A stretch of 64,000 nucleotides of DNA, taken from NCBI GenBank assembly GCA_025351005.1, contig JANXWS010000062.1, forward strand, positions 1 to 64,000, in the 5' to 3' direction. Within the stretch, counting starts at the first letter, position 1, and each line of letters begins with the position of its first letter. Under the pieces are notes generated by a model. The model saw nothing but the letters and a program-made list of their open reading frames with translations. It was not told the origin of the DNA and made no database searches. Positions 48,952 through 57,229 of the stretch are shown here, piece by piece. This stretch comes from Pseudomonadota bacterium. Its GTDB lineage: Bacteria; Pseudomonadota; Gammaproteobacteria; Steroidobacterales; Steroidobacteraceae. The translations under genes were made by a program, and so were the position numbers.

Positions 48952-51146
48952 CACCGGCTCTTGCCCGGGCGTGCGGCCTGTGGCGCGGTGGCCGCGGCCG
49001 CCGTAGCAGCTGGCGCGCCGGCGGCCTCGACCCGCGGCAGAATGACCTCGTTGCCGATGCGCAGCGTCGCGAAGTCGGTCTCCGGGTTGTACTGCCGCAG
49101 CAGCCAGACCGGCACGCTGCTCCGTTGCGTCAGCGTCCACAGCGATTCGCCGGCCGTCAGCCGGTGGCGCTGCTGGCCGATGATGCGGAAATGCTGGAAG
49201 AAGTCGTCCTGCAGCTGGCGGTGATAGCCGCTGCGGCGCCGCTCGAAGGTCGCGGCGTCGACCCGCGACAGGTCGAGGTGGACGCGGCGGCCGAGCGCGA
49301 GCGTCGCCTCGGGACCGAGGTGGTTCAGCTCCCGCAGCCGCGCCGGGCTCACGTGCAGCCAGTCGGCGAAGTGGCCGAGCGTCTCGGCGCCCTGCACGAT
49401 CACCGTGTCGCCGTTGACGCTGTAGTCGCTGGGGTCGGCGGACGCCGCGCTCTCGATGCCCGGCACGAGCCCGGGGCCTAGCGCCGCCGCCTCCTCCTTC
49501 GACACCGGTTGCGGCTTGGCGCGCGCCGACTCGAGCTGCGGCCGCGGCTGCTCGGCGGCGACCGTCTCGGCGGGCGCCTCGGCGGGCGGCGCGGCCGCCG
49601 CCGCCGCGCCCTTCGCGATGCGCAGCGTCTGGCCTTCGTAGAGGAAATTCGGGTCCTTGATGCCGTTCTGCGCCAGGAGTTCCCGCTCGCTGATGCCGAC
49701 GCGGCGCGCGATCGCGGACAGCACGTCGCCGCTCTGCACGATGTAGGTGTCGGCGGGCGCGGGCGCCGCGGCCGCTGGCATGGTGCCGCGCGGCGCGGCT
49801 CCGGCCGGGAGCGGCTGCGCCGGCGGCAGCTTCAGCGTGACGCCGCTCTTGACCTTGTCGGCAGTGATGCCGTTGAACTCGGCGAGCTCGGCCGGCTGCA
49901 GGCCGTAGGAGATGGCGATCCGCTCGAGCGTCTCGCCGCGCCGCACGCGGTGCGTGGCGTCGCGCTTCTGGCCGTCGTAGCGCTCGCCGCCGCCGAGCCG
50001 AGCCAGCAGCTGCGCCGCGTCGGCCGAGGCCGGCACGTGCACCTCGAAGCCGCGCGGCACGAAGCGCCGGCCACTCCACACCGGATCGAGCAGAGCCAGG
50101 TTCAGCTGCTGCAGCGTCTCGCGGTCGGTGCCGAGCGCCCCCGCGAGCGACTGCGCGGTGACGTAATACGGCAGGCGCACGGTGCGGCTCGCCTCCGCCG
50201 GCTGGCGCTCGACCTTGCCGAAGTAGCGCTCCGTGTTGCGGTCGATCTCGAGCGCGGCGAGGAACGAGACGTAGAAGTTCCGCGACGCGAAGCCGAACGT
50301 CTTGCTCTGGTAGTTGCGCACGATCGCCGCGATGTCGTCCGTGCCCATCAGCTCCTTGGCGCGCCGCATGCCGCCGGCGCCGTGATTGTAGGCGGTCAGC
50401 GCCAGCGGCCAGGTGCCGAGGATCGAGTAGTTGACGTTGAGGAACTGCGCCGCCGCGACCGTCGACTTGTAGGGATCCAGCCGCTCGTCGACCACGTTGT
50501 CGACCCGCAGCCAGCGCCGGCCGGTCGAGCGCATGAACTGCCACAGGCCCGCCGCGCCGACCTTCGAGTAGGCGCGCGGGTTGAACGACGACTCGACGTG
50601 CGGCAGCGCCGAGAGCTCCGCCGGCAGCCCCTCCTTGCGCAGCGTCTCCTCGACGTGGTGCTCCCAGGCGCCGGATCGCACCAGGCCCTCGCGGAAGCGG
50701 TCGGCCTGGCCGAGCTGGAAACGGACGTGATCGGCTGCCTCGCGCAACGCCGCGGCGCTGACGTTGGCCGGGAACAACGCGAGCACGCGGCTCTCCTCGT
50801 CCGTGAGGTTCTCGCGCGGGCCGCTCGCGAGCTTGCGCAGCATGCGCTCGTACTTGTCGCGCACCAGGTCGACGACGTTCGAGCGCTCGCGTGGCGTCAT
50901 GCCGGCGGGAAAGGTGAGTTCCTCGTAGACGACGGCGAGGTAGCGGTCGTCGTGCATCAGGCCGCCCTGGGTCGTGACCTTGGCGTAGACGCGCTGCCAG
51001 AACTGGACGTCGGGCTCGAGCTGTGGCGGCCGCGGAAACTGGGCGGGGTCGGCCTGCACGGCCGCGCACCAGGCGAGCACGGCCGTGCCGAGCAGCGCGA
51101 CGGGCGCGCGCAACGAAACGCAGACGCGCGGCGCGCGTTGGTCCAT
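48951..51146 (-). CDS. mltD: Membrane-bound lytic murein transglycosylase D
   Basis: Cleaves glycan strands to anhydro-muropeptides. 731 residues. Signal peptide (RAPVALLGTAVLAWCAAVQA), helical N-terminal region, an SLT catalytic domain with the catalytic Glu in ALPHVESSFNPRAYSKVGAAG and AYNHGAGGMRRA. Four LysM-type repeats follow (THRVRRGETLERIAISYG; TYIVQSGDVLSAIARRVG; a weaker NGDTVIVQGAETLGHFA; RHRLTAGESLWTLTQR). The ATG with GGAGAG 5-6 nt before it is preferred over an earlier TTG. The lipobox of E. coli MltD is not evident. Downstream AmpD recycling genes lie elsewhere in the window. Confidence 0.92.
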   Translation of the reverse strand: MDQRAPRVCVSLRAPVALLGTAVLAWCAAVQADPAQFPRPPQLEPDVQFWQRVYAKVTTQGGLMHDDRYLAVVYEELTFPAGMTPRERSNVVDLVRDKYERMLRKLASGPRENLTDEESRVLALFPANVSAAALREAADHVRFQLGQADRFREGLVRSGAWEHHVEETLRKEGLPAELSALPHVESSFNPRAYSKVGAAGLWQFMRSTGRRWLRVDNVVDERLDPYKSTVAAAQFLNVNYSILGTWPLALTAYNHGAGGMRRAKELMGTDDIAAIVRNYQSKTFGFASRNFYVSFLAALEIDRNTERYFGKVERQPAEASRTVRLPYYVTAQSLAGALGTDRETLQQLNLALLDPVWSGRRFVPRGFEVHVPASADAAQLLARLGGGERYDGQKRDATHRVRRGETLERIAISYGLQPAELAEFNGITADKVKSGVTLKLPPAQPLPAGAAPRGTMPAAAAPAPADTYIVQSGDVLSAIARRVGISERELLAQNGIKDPNFLYEGQTLRIAKGAAAAAAPPAEAPAETVAAEQPRPQLESARAKPQPVSKEEAAALGPGLVPGIESAASADPSDYSVNGDTVIVQGAETLGHFADWLHVSPARLRELNHLGPEATLALGRRVHLDLSRVDAATFERRRSGYHRQLQDDFFQHFRIIGQQRHRLTAGESLWTLTQRSSVPVWLLRQYNPETDFATLRIGNEVILPRVEAAGAPAATAAAATAPQAARPGKSR

Positions 51147-51201
51147 CAACTCTCCGCTGTGCCCGGGGGAGTGTCGCAAGGGGAGCGTACTCCGCGCGCT
51201 G

Positions 51202-51207
51202 ATTATA
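51202..51207 (-). promoter_or_regulatory. TATAAT -10 of the mltD operon
   Basis: Minus-strand TATAAT at 51207-51202 predicts a transcription start near 51195 and a leader of about 49 nt containing the GGAGAG ribosome site of mltD. Confidence 0.45.
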
Positions 51208-51333
51208 CAGCCGCCGGTTTCAGGCGTTCGGCGCCACCGATCACGACCCGGGGCCGTGCCGGTTGCGCCGCGGCCGCCAATGGCCTATACCGCAAATTCA
51301 GCATCCGGTCGGGGTGTCGCCGAGGAGACCGCC

Positions 51334-51618
51334 GTGCCGAAGGACGAACCCAAGGATCCGACTCCGCCTCCGGCGAAGCCCGCGGCCAAGCGCTCCGGTC
51401 GCGTGCGCTTCGACGAGCGCGGCCAGGCGGTGTGGGAGTGGGCGGTAGAGACCGGCAAGTTCGACCGCAATGCGAGCACGCAGCAGATCCGCACGCTGAC
51501 CGACCCGGCCGGCAAGCTGGAGATAGACAAGGACGCCGGCGACACGCCGGGCCCGGGCGGCTCCAAGGGCGGCGGATTCGATCCGTACCAGCGGTCCGAC
51601 TCGAAGCGCAAGCGCTAG
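51334..51618 (+). CDS. Small conserved-looking protein (RVRFDERG..VWEW)
   Basis: 94 residues, acidic and proline-rich ends around a short core: SGRVRFDERGQAVWEWAVET, FDRNASTQQIRTLTD, and a GGGFDPYQRSD tail. This pattern is familiar from small uncharacterised proteobacterial proteins, but I know no function. The GTG start has GAGGAG 7 nt upstream. The frame is open further upstream without similarity. Cytoplasmic, no signal. Confidence 0.65.
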   Translation: MPKDEPKDPTPPPAKPAAKRSGRVRFDERGQAVWEWAVETGKFDRNASTQQIRTLTDPAGKLEIDKDAGDTPGPGGSKGGGFDPYQRSDSKRKR

Positions 51619-51735
51619 TCGCCAGGTCGCGGTCCAGGGCTCCCGCCGGCCGGCGCGGGCGGCCAACGGCAGCCCGATCCGCTATAGACTGGTCTGGCTG
51701 CGTGCGACGCGTCAGGGCGTCGGCGTGGCTCCCGC

Positions 51736-52248
51736 ATGGCGAGCGAGGACGCCTCCCTGGAAACTACTCCGGCCGACGTAGCGCAGATCGCGCACTCGAT
51801 CCAGCTGTCGGTCGCGCCGGTGTTCCTGCTGTCCGGCATCGGCGTGCTGCTCGGCGTGCTCACGAACCGCCTGGCGCGCGTCGTCGATCGGGCCCGGCGG
51901 CTCGAGGACCTACACGCGCAGGCCGCCGAGGGCGAGGCCGCCGACCTGCACCGGGAGCTGCGGTGGGTCGCGCAGCGCGCGCGGCTGATGAACACGGCGA
52001 TCACGCTCAGCACGGTCTCGGCGCTGCTGGTCGCGATCGTCGTCGCGATGCTGTTCTCGGGTACCTTCGTCAGGTTCAACCTCGCGGTCGCGGTCGCGGC
52101 GCTGTTCATCGCAGCGATGGTGGCGCTGGTCGGCGCGCTGCTCGCGTTCCTGGTAGAGGTGCGGATTGCGACGCTGACGCTCAGGATCGGACCGCGCGAG
52201 CAGCGCGGCGAGCCGGGGCTCGCCGACCACGCAGCGCCGTCGCCGTAG
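51736..52248 (+). CDS. DUF2721 family membrane protein
   Basis: 170 residues. Three hydrophobic helices (residues about 27-46, 93-115, 120-145), a short cytoplasmic charged loop (NRLARVVDRARRLEDLHAQA), and RELRWVAQRARLMNTAI, all typical of DUF2721. Role unknown. A TATAGA hexamer (51682-51687) about 45 nt upstream is a candidate -10. No clear ribosome site. Confidence 0.8.
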   Translation: MASEDASLETTPADVAQIAHSIQLSVAPVFLLSGIGVLLGVLTNRLARVVDRARRLEDLHAQAAEGEAADLHRELRWVAQRARLMNTAITLSTVSALLVAIVVAMLFSGTFVRFNLAVAVAALFIAAMVALVGALLAFLVEVRIATLTLRIGPREQRGEPGLADHAAPSP

Positions 52249-52382
52249 GCGCCTGACTGCGGTCCCGCGACACCGCGGCCGCCTGAACGCACGGACGCAC
52301 GGGCGCCGGCGCGCGTCCCGAGCGGATTCGCCGCCACCGGCGACGTCTGTGGCGCCTGCAGCTGCCGGGAGGCACCGGCGCT

Positions 52383-52994
52383 TCACGGGCGGCGACCTGG
52401 AAGCGATTCCGGCAACCCGGCCTGATGGTTCACGTCGTCGAACAGGTGGCCGTTGGCCGACGGCAGCGTGCCAACCGCGCAGCCGAAGAATCCGAGGCCC
52501 AGCACGCAGCGCTTGCCAAGCCGGACGTAGGGCAGCAGCCCGACAAATCCGGCTCTTCCCGTTTCCGGTCTCCACTGGAACGGATGCGCCGGCGGCTTGC
52601 ATTTCGGCAGCGGCGGGCCGAAGTGCGGGCTGTCGTCGCACTCCGGAAGGGCGGACGGATGAGTGCGGGCGACGCGCTCCGCTTCGCGCTCCCAGTCGAC
52701 GCGCGGCGGCGGCTGCCCGGTGCCCGTCTGCGGAGGGAACGAGGCCACGGCGGGACGGTCGGCAAAGCGGCCGCCGCGCGCCGTCGCTGCGATGCGCGGT
52801 TGCAGACGTTGTTCCGGAGCGGGCGGCAGGCGGTACAGCAGCAGGACGTCGGTGCGGGTCTCGGGCGCGGGTCCGGCGGGCCACGCGCCGTGCAGTCGCA
52901 GCTGCAGGAGCCCGGCGACGCCCAGTGCATGGCCCGCGGCCACGACGCCGAGAGCGATTCGTCGCCTGCCGGCTGCCCGTCCGTACGCCGACAT
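52383..52994 (-). CDS. Membrane-anchored protein of unknown function
   Basis: 203 residues: one N-terminal helix (IALGVVAAGHALGVAGLLQL), a Pro/Arg-rich linker, and a C-terminal region that looks conserved (FQWRPETGRAGFVGLLPYVR, LGKRCVLGLGFFGCAVGTLP, ANGHLFDDV), with five Cys including CDDS, CKPP and FFGC. Codon bias supports coding. It resembles small proteins annotated only as hypothetical in Xanthomonadales-like genomes. No operon partners: the genes on both sides are separated by gaps. Confidence 0.65.
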   Translation of the reverse strand: MSAYGRAAGRRRIALGVVAAGHALGVAGLLQLRLHGAWPAGPAPETRTDVLLLYRLPPAPEQRLQPRIAATARGGRFADRPAVASFPPQTGTGQPPPRVDWEREAERVARTHPSALPECDDSPHFGPPLPKCKPPAHPFQWRPETGRAGFVGLLPYVRLGKRCVLGLGFFGCAVGTLPSANGHLFDDVNHQAGLPESLPGRRP

Positions 52995-53134
52995 GAGTAG
53001 CTACCCGCCGCAGTGCCTGCCATTGCGACCGCGGGCCGAGGGTCGGGTTCCGCTGGAGGTGCGGTGCGATCACGACGCGCTACCGCCGTGACTCCCCGCC
53101 GGCCGCCGGTCGGCCGCATCAGCGCGCCCCGGAC

Positions 53135-53165
53135 AAAAAAAGGGCCGCCCCTTGCGGGGCGGCCC
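53135..53165 (-). terminator. Rho-independent terminator of the nrdJ operon
   Basis: Minus strand GGGCCGCCCC - GCAA - GGGGCGGCCC followed by seven T. The 10-bp perfect GC stem lies about 80 nt after the nrdJb stop. Confidence 0.93.
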
Positions 53166-53242
53166 GGAAGGCACGCGCCCTGCCGCTTGCGCGGCGCCGG
53201 GCCCCTGGCCCGGAGGCGCGTGTCGACGGGTTCAGTCGCTCA

Positions 53243-53956
53243 TCAGCCGCACTTCGAGTCACCGCAGTTGAGACAGGTCATGCAGTTGTCCATCATCACC
53301 ACCGCCGCGGTGCTGCACTTCGGGCACAGCTGCGCGCCCTCCGGGTAGTGGCCGCGCGCGAACGCGTCCTGCTGCTTGCCGCGGGCTGCGTATTCCTTGC
53401 GCTTCTCGTCGATCATCTTGCGGCGGTGCGGATCCATCTCGGGCCTGGGCATGAGGCCGATCGTCTGCAGGTGCTTCTCGATCACGTAGCCGAGCTCGGC
53501 GATGATCGACGGCATGAATTTGCCGCCCGGCTGCCAGTAGCCGCCGCGAGGGTCGAACACGGCCTTGAGCTCGTCGACCAGGAAGGTCACGTCGCCGCCC
53601 TTCCTGAACACCGCCGAGATGATGCGCGTCAGGGCCACGATCCACTGGAAGTGATCCAGGTTCTTCGAGTTGATGAACACCTCGAACGGCCGGCGCTGCT
53701 CGTGCTCGGTGCCCTCGTTCAGCACGAGGTCGTTGATCGTCACGTACATCGCGTGATCGGACACCGGCGTCTTGATCTTGTAGGTCGAGCCGATCAGGAC
53801 CTCCGGACGCTCGAGCTTCTCGTGCATCCAGATGACTTTGCCGCCGTCCTTGCGCAGCTCGGCGACGTCCGGCCGCCGCTCGTCGCCGATCCTGGCGGGG
53901 GCGTCGGCTGGCCGGTCGACGCGGAACTTGGAGATGCGCTTGTCGATCTTGATCAT
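53243..53956 (-). CDS. nrdJb: Class II ribonucleotide reductase, C-terminal subunit NrdJb
   Basis: 237 residues. Second polypeptide of a split B12-dependent reductase, as in P. aeruginosa NrdJa/NrdJb. It holds the TSCPD-type domain (GGKVIWMHEKLERPEVLIGST, YVTINDLVLNEGTEHEQRRPFEVFINSKN, VFRKGGDVTFLVDELKAVFD). The C-terminal Cys-rich tail (CPKCSTAAVVMMDNCMTCLN then CGDSKCG) can bind metal or shuttle electrons to the active site. Its ATG lies 1 nt after the nrdJa stop. The split is real: stop codon, new start and intact family sequence on both sides. Confidence 0.93.
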   Translation of the reverse strand: MIKIDKRISKFRVDRPADAPARIGDERRPDVAELRKDGGKVIWMHEKLERPEVLIGSTYKIKTPVSDHAMYVTINDLVLNEGTEHEQRRPFEVFINSKNLDHFQWIVALTRIISAVFRKGGDVTFLVDELKAVFDPRGGYWQPGGKFMPSIIAELGYVIEKHLQTIGLMPRPEMDPHRRKMIDEKRKEYAARGKQQDAFARGHYPEGAQLCPKCSTAAVVMMDNCMTCLNCGDSKCG

Positions 53957-53957
53957 G

Positions 53958-56102
53958 TCAGAACTTCCCGTAATAGCCTTCCTTGAGCGCATCGAACAGG
54001 TTCGCGGCCGTGTGCTGCTCGCCGTCGTACTCGATTTCCTCGTCGCCTCGGACCTTGACCTCGGTGCCATCCTGCAGAGTGAACACGTAGGTCGTGCTCT
54101 TCAGGTCCTGCTCCTTGACCAGCACACCCTGGTGCGCCTCCGGGTTGAAGCGGAACGTCGTGCAGCCCTTCAGGCCCTGGTCAAAGGCGTACAGGTAGAT
54201 GTCCTTGAACGCGTCGTACTTGAAGTCGCTCGGTACGTTGGCGGTCTTCGAGATGCTCGAGTCGACCCATTTCTGCGCCGCGGCCTGTATGTCGACGTGC
54301 TGCTCCGGCGAGACGTGGTCGGCTGTGATGAAGTACGCCGGCAGCTCCTCCTCGCTCTTCGTGGAGCCCGGCATGGCGCGTGCGTTGACCAGCTCGCGGT
54401 AGGCCAGGAGCTCGAACGAGTAGACGTCGATCTTCTCCTTGGTCTTGCGGCCCTCGCGGATCACGTTGCGGAAGTAGTGATGCGCGAACGACGGCTCGAT
54501 GCCGTTCGAGGCATTGTTGGCGAGCGAGAGGGAGATCGTGCCGGTCGGGGCGATCGAGGTGTGGTGCGTGAAGCGCGCGCCGGTGGTGGCGAGCTGCTCG
54601 ACCAGCGCCGGCGCGACGGTGGCGAGGCGCTGCATGTAGCGGCTGTAGCGGGCGTGCAGGATCCGGCCCGGGACCTTCTGGCCGATCTTCCAGCCGTCCT
54701 TCGCCATCTCCGGCCGCAGCCGCAGCATCTTCGCCGTGACCGGGAACTCGTCGTTCATGATCGGCGCCGGCCCCTTCTCGCGCGCGAGCTCGAGGCCGGC
54801 CTCCCAGCCGGCGATCGCCATCTCGCGGGACACAGCCTCGGTGAACTGCGCCGACTCCTTCGAGCCGTACTGCATGCCGAGCATCGTGATCGCGGAGCCG
54901 AGCCCGAGGAAGCCCATGCCGTGGCGGCGTTTGCGCGTGATCTCCTCGCGCTGCCGATCCAGCGGCAGGCCATTGATCTCGACGACGTTGTCGAGCATGC
55001 GCGTGAAGACCCGGACGACCTCGCGGTACTCGTCCCAGTCGAAGGCGGCGTCAGCCGTGAAGGGCCTGAGCACGAAGCGGGTCAGGTTGACCGAGCCCAG
55101 CAGGCACGAGCCGTACGGCGGCAGCGGCTGCTCGCCGCAGGGATTGGTGGCGCGGATGTTCTCGCACCACCAGTTGTTATTCATCTCGTTGACGCGGTCG
55201 ATCAGCACGAAGCCGGGCTCGGCGAAGTCGTAGGTGGACGACATGATGACGTCCCACATGCGGCGCGCCGGCAGCGTCTTGTAGACCCTGCAGCAGACCA
55301 GGCCGTCGTCGCGGCTGACGTAACCGTGGCTTACCGGCCACTCGCGCCAGACGTACTTGCTCGCGTCGCCGAGGTCCGGCTGCTCGGTCTCGTACTCGCG
55401 CAGCGCCAGCGGGAACGCGAGCGGCCACGGCCGGTCGGCCTTGACCGCCTCGATGAATGCGTCGGTGACCAGCAGCGACAGGTTGAACTGGCGCAGCCGG
55501 CCGTTCTCGCGCTTGGCGCGGATGAACTCCATCGCGTCCGGATGGCCGATGTCGAAGGTGCCCATCTGCGCGCCGCGCCGGCCGCCCGCGGAGGACACGG
55601 TGAAGCACATCTTGTCGTAGATATCCATGAACGACAGCGGGCCCGAGGTGTAGGCGCCGGCGCCCGAGACGTAGGCGCCGCGCGGCCTGAGCGTCGAGAA
55701 CTCGTAGCCGATTCCGCAACCAGCCTTCAGCGTCAGCCCTGCCTCGTGCACCTTGTTGAGGATGTCGTCCATCGAGTCGACCACGGTGCCGGACACCGTG
55801 CAGTTGATCGTCGAGGTCGCTGGCTTGTGGTCGAGCGCGCCCGCGTTCGATGTAATGCGGCCGGCGGGAATGGCGCCCTTGCGCAACGCCCACAGGAAAC
55901 GCTCGCACCACTCGTCACGGATCGTGGGCGACTCGACGTCGGCGAGCGCCACCGCGACGCGCTTGTAGGTGTCGTCCATCGTGCGGTCGATCGGCGTGCC
56001 GTCTTTGGCAGTCAGGCGGTACTTCTTGTCCCAGATGTCGATGGAAGCTTCCTGGAACGGAATCGCCCCGTCCCGGGCCTCCATCTTGTAGGCCGTACTC
56101 AT
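53958..56102 (-). CDS. nrdJa: Class II (adenosylcobalamin-dependent) ribonucleotide reductase NrdJa
   Basis: Makes deoxyribonucleotides using adenosylcobalamin instead of an iron/manganese radical subunit, so works with or without oxygen. 714 residues with the reductase barrel: STINCTVSGTVVDSMDDIL, AGLTLKAGCGIGYEF, FDIGHPDAMEFIRAKRENGR, the radical-site NPCGEQPLPPYGSCLLGSVN, GMGFLGLGSAITMLGMQYGS and TGTISLSLANNASNGIEPSF. ATG (MSTAYKM) chosen; an earlier in-frame ATG six codons upstream is possible. No N-terminal ATP cone is evident. Depends on cofactor from the btu/pduO genes. Likely NrdR-regulated. Confidence 0.95.
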   Translation of the reverse strand: MSTAYKMEARDGAIPFQEASIDIWDKKYRLTAKDGTPIDRTMDDTYKRVAVALADVESPTIRDEWCERFLWALRKGAIPAGRITSNAGALDHKPATSTINCTVSGTVVDSMDDILNKVHEAGLTLKAGCGIGYEFSTLRPRGAYVSGAGAYTSGPLSFMDIYDKMCFTVSSAGGRRGAQMGTFDIGHPDAMEFIRAKRENGRLRQFNLSLLVTDAFIEAVKADRPWPLAFPLALREYETEQPDLGDASKYVWREWPVSHGYVSRDDGLVCCRVYKTLPARRMWDVIMSSTYDFAEPGFVLIDRVNEMNNNWWCENIRATNPCGEQPLPPYGSCLLGSVNLTRFVLRPFTADAAFDWDEYREVVRVFTRMLDNVVEINGLPLDRQREEITRKRRHGMGFLGLGSAITMLGMQYGSKESAQFTEAVSREMAIAGWEAGLELAREKGPAPIMNDEFPVTAKMLRLRPEMAKDGWKIGQKVPGRILHARYSRYMQRLATVAPALVEQLATTGARFTHHTSIAPTGTISLSLANNASNGIEPSFAHHYFRNVIREGRKTKEKIDVYSFELLAYRELVNARAMPGSTKSEEELPAYFITADHVSPEQHVDIQAAAQKWVDSSISKTANVPSDFKYDAFKDIYLYAFDQGLKGCTTFRFNPEAHQGVLVKEQDLKSTTYVFTLQDGTEVKVRGDEEIEYDGEQHTAANLFDALKEGYYGKF

Positions 56103-56240
56103 CGTGAAATGTCGCTCCATGGAGCCGAATGCGTTGTTGTCATGGTTCTAAATGAAAGCGTGATTCCCGGCCGGCGCGTTCGCCTGCCTGTGTTCGCCCC
56201 TCCCTCCGGAAAAAAGCGTCCCGATCGACCGTCTGACCGC

Positions 56241-56254
56241 CACAAGATGTTGTG
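56241..56254. promoter_or_regulatory. NrdR-like palindrome at the nrdJ transcription start
   Basis: CACAAGATGTTGTG within the larger dyad CCGC-CACAAGATGTTGTG-TCGG (56237-56258), which is close to the NrdR box pattern of ribonucleotide reductase promoters. It falls at about +5 to +19 of the predicted nrdJ transcript, a repressing position. Confidence 0.7.
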
Positions 56255-56265
56255 TCGGTGCCCCT

Positions 56266-56294
56266 AACTTATTTTTCAGGAGCCCCTGAGTCAA
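56266..56294 (-). promoter_or_regulatory. Predicted nrdJ promoter
   Basis: Minus-strand TTGACT (56294-56289), 17-nt spacer, TAAGTT (56271-56266); transcription start near 56259. It lies beside an AT-rich stretch unlike the rest of the window, which may act as an UP element. Confidence 0.6.
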
Positions 56295-56419
56295 GCCTTT
56301 CTTTCGGGTGGTTTTGTACTTGTTTTTATTTATATAAATCAGCATGTTAAAAAATGTTCCTCAGACGGATTCCGGCACTCCACCCGGATCGACTTGTCAA
56401 TAGCGATTCAGGTCACTCC

Positions 56420-56433
56420 CACAAGATCTTGTG
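56420..56433. promoter_or_regulatory. Second NrdR-like palindrome in the nrdJ/hsp20 gap
   Basis: Perfect 14-bp palindrome CACAAGATCTTGTG, 179 bp from the first site. A half-site ATCTTGT at 56472-56478 follows 46 bp further on. Position is far upstream of nrdJ, so looping or control of hsp20 are both conceivable. Confidence 0.6.
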
Positions 56434-56528
56434 TCCACCGTCACCGCACACGAGATCCACCGCGGGCGCACATCTTGTCCACCGGCCGGACCGAGCCGCG
56501 CGTCGGTATCACCCGCAACCCGCGAGCG

Positions 56529-56556
56529 CTTGAAAACGGCTGCGCGCACCCCACGT
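56529..56556 (+). promoter_or_regulatory. Sigma-32-like heat-shock promoter of hsp20
   Basis: CTTGAA (56529-56534), 14-nt spacer, CCCCACGT (56549-56556), an excellent match to the RpoH pattern. Transcription should start near 56564, giving a leader of about 32 nt with an AGGAGA ribosome site. Confidence 0.8.
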
Positions 56557-56595
56557 CGACGGTACGCGAGTGCCATCACCACAGGAGACACGACC

Positions 56596-57036
56596 ATGAC
56601 CATCGCCCGTTACGAGCCCTGGTTCCTCATCAACCGCCTCAACCATGAATTCGATCGGCTCCTGGATCCGGCCGCCTTCGGCGACCAGCAGCCGCAATCG
56701 GTCGTCGACTGGGTGCCGACGGTCGACGTCCGCGAGCAGGAGAAGCAGTTCGTCATCCACGCCGACCTCCCCGGCGTCGATTCGAAGAGCATCGATGTCT
56801 CGCTCGAGAAGGGCGTGCTGACGATTCGCGGCCGCCGCGAACTCGAGGCGCGCGACGAGAAGCGCGGCTTCCGCCACGTCGAGCGCATCAGCGGCGACTT
56901 CTACCGGCGCTTCACGCTGCCGGACACCGCCGACTCGCAGTCGGTATCGGCGAAGCACGCGAACGGCGTGCTCGAGGTCACGATCCCGAAGCAGCCGCAG
57001 GTGCTGCCGCGCCGGATCGACGTCCAGGCGGCCTGA
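56596..57036 (+). CDS. Hsp20/alpha-crystallin small heat-shock protein
   Basis: 146-residue ATP-independent holdase. N-terminal arm (RYEPWFLINRLNHEFDRLLD), alpha-crystallin domain (VDWVPTVDVREQEKQFVIHA through GVLTIRGRRELEARDE to NGVLEVTIPK) and a C-terminal tail containing VLPRRIDV. Preceded by an AGGAGA ribosome site and a heat-shock promoter. Followed by the DegP/Q gene on the same strand, so folding and degradation factors are adjacent. Confidence 0.95.
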   Translation: MTIARYEPWFLINRLNHEFDRLLDPAAFGDQQPQSVVDWVPTVDVREQEKQFVIHADLPGVDSKSIDVSLEKGVLTIRGRRELEARDEKRGFRHVERISGDFYRRFTLPDTADSQSVSAKHANGVLEVTIPKQPQVLPRRIDVQAA

Positions 57037-57091
57037 CCACCGGCACGGCGCCGGGCGGCCGGGTGACCCGGCCCTTCGCCCGGCGCCGTGC

Positions 57092-57119
57092 GGAACTTTC
57101 GGCCGCTCGCCGCGGTCAT
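57092..57119 (+). promoter_or_regulatory. Sigma-E-like promoter of the DegP/Q gene
   Basis: GGAACTT (57092-57098), a 16-nt spacer and GTCAT (57115-57119), resembling the RpoE pattern GGAACTT-N15-16-GTC. Transcription would start about 105 nt before the protease ATG. Confidence 0.55.
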
Positions 57120-57229
57120 CCGCGGCGTCCGGTCGGAACGACGGGTAGCATGGCGCGGGCGGCGTGCCGGAGCCCGAACGTGGCCGTCCCGGCCATACGC
57201 TCCGCCTCCTCGCACACGAAGGGAACGCC

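Noticed and set aside
53832-56267. An 811-codon plus-strand open frame opposite nrdJa
   Set aside because: Antisense shadow; NrdJ motifs are complete on the minus strand.
56148-56345. A 65-codon minus-strand frame upstream of nrdJ
   Set aside because: Lies across the predicted nrdJ promoter and NrdR site; Lys/Asn-rich sequence reflects the AT-rich region rather than a protein.
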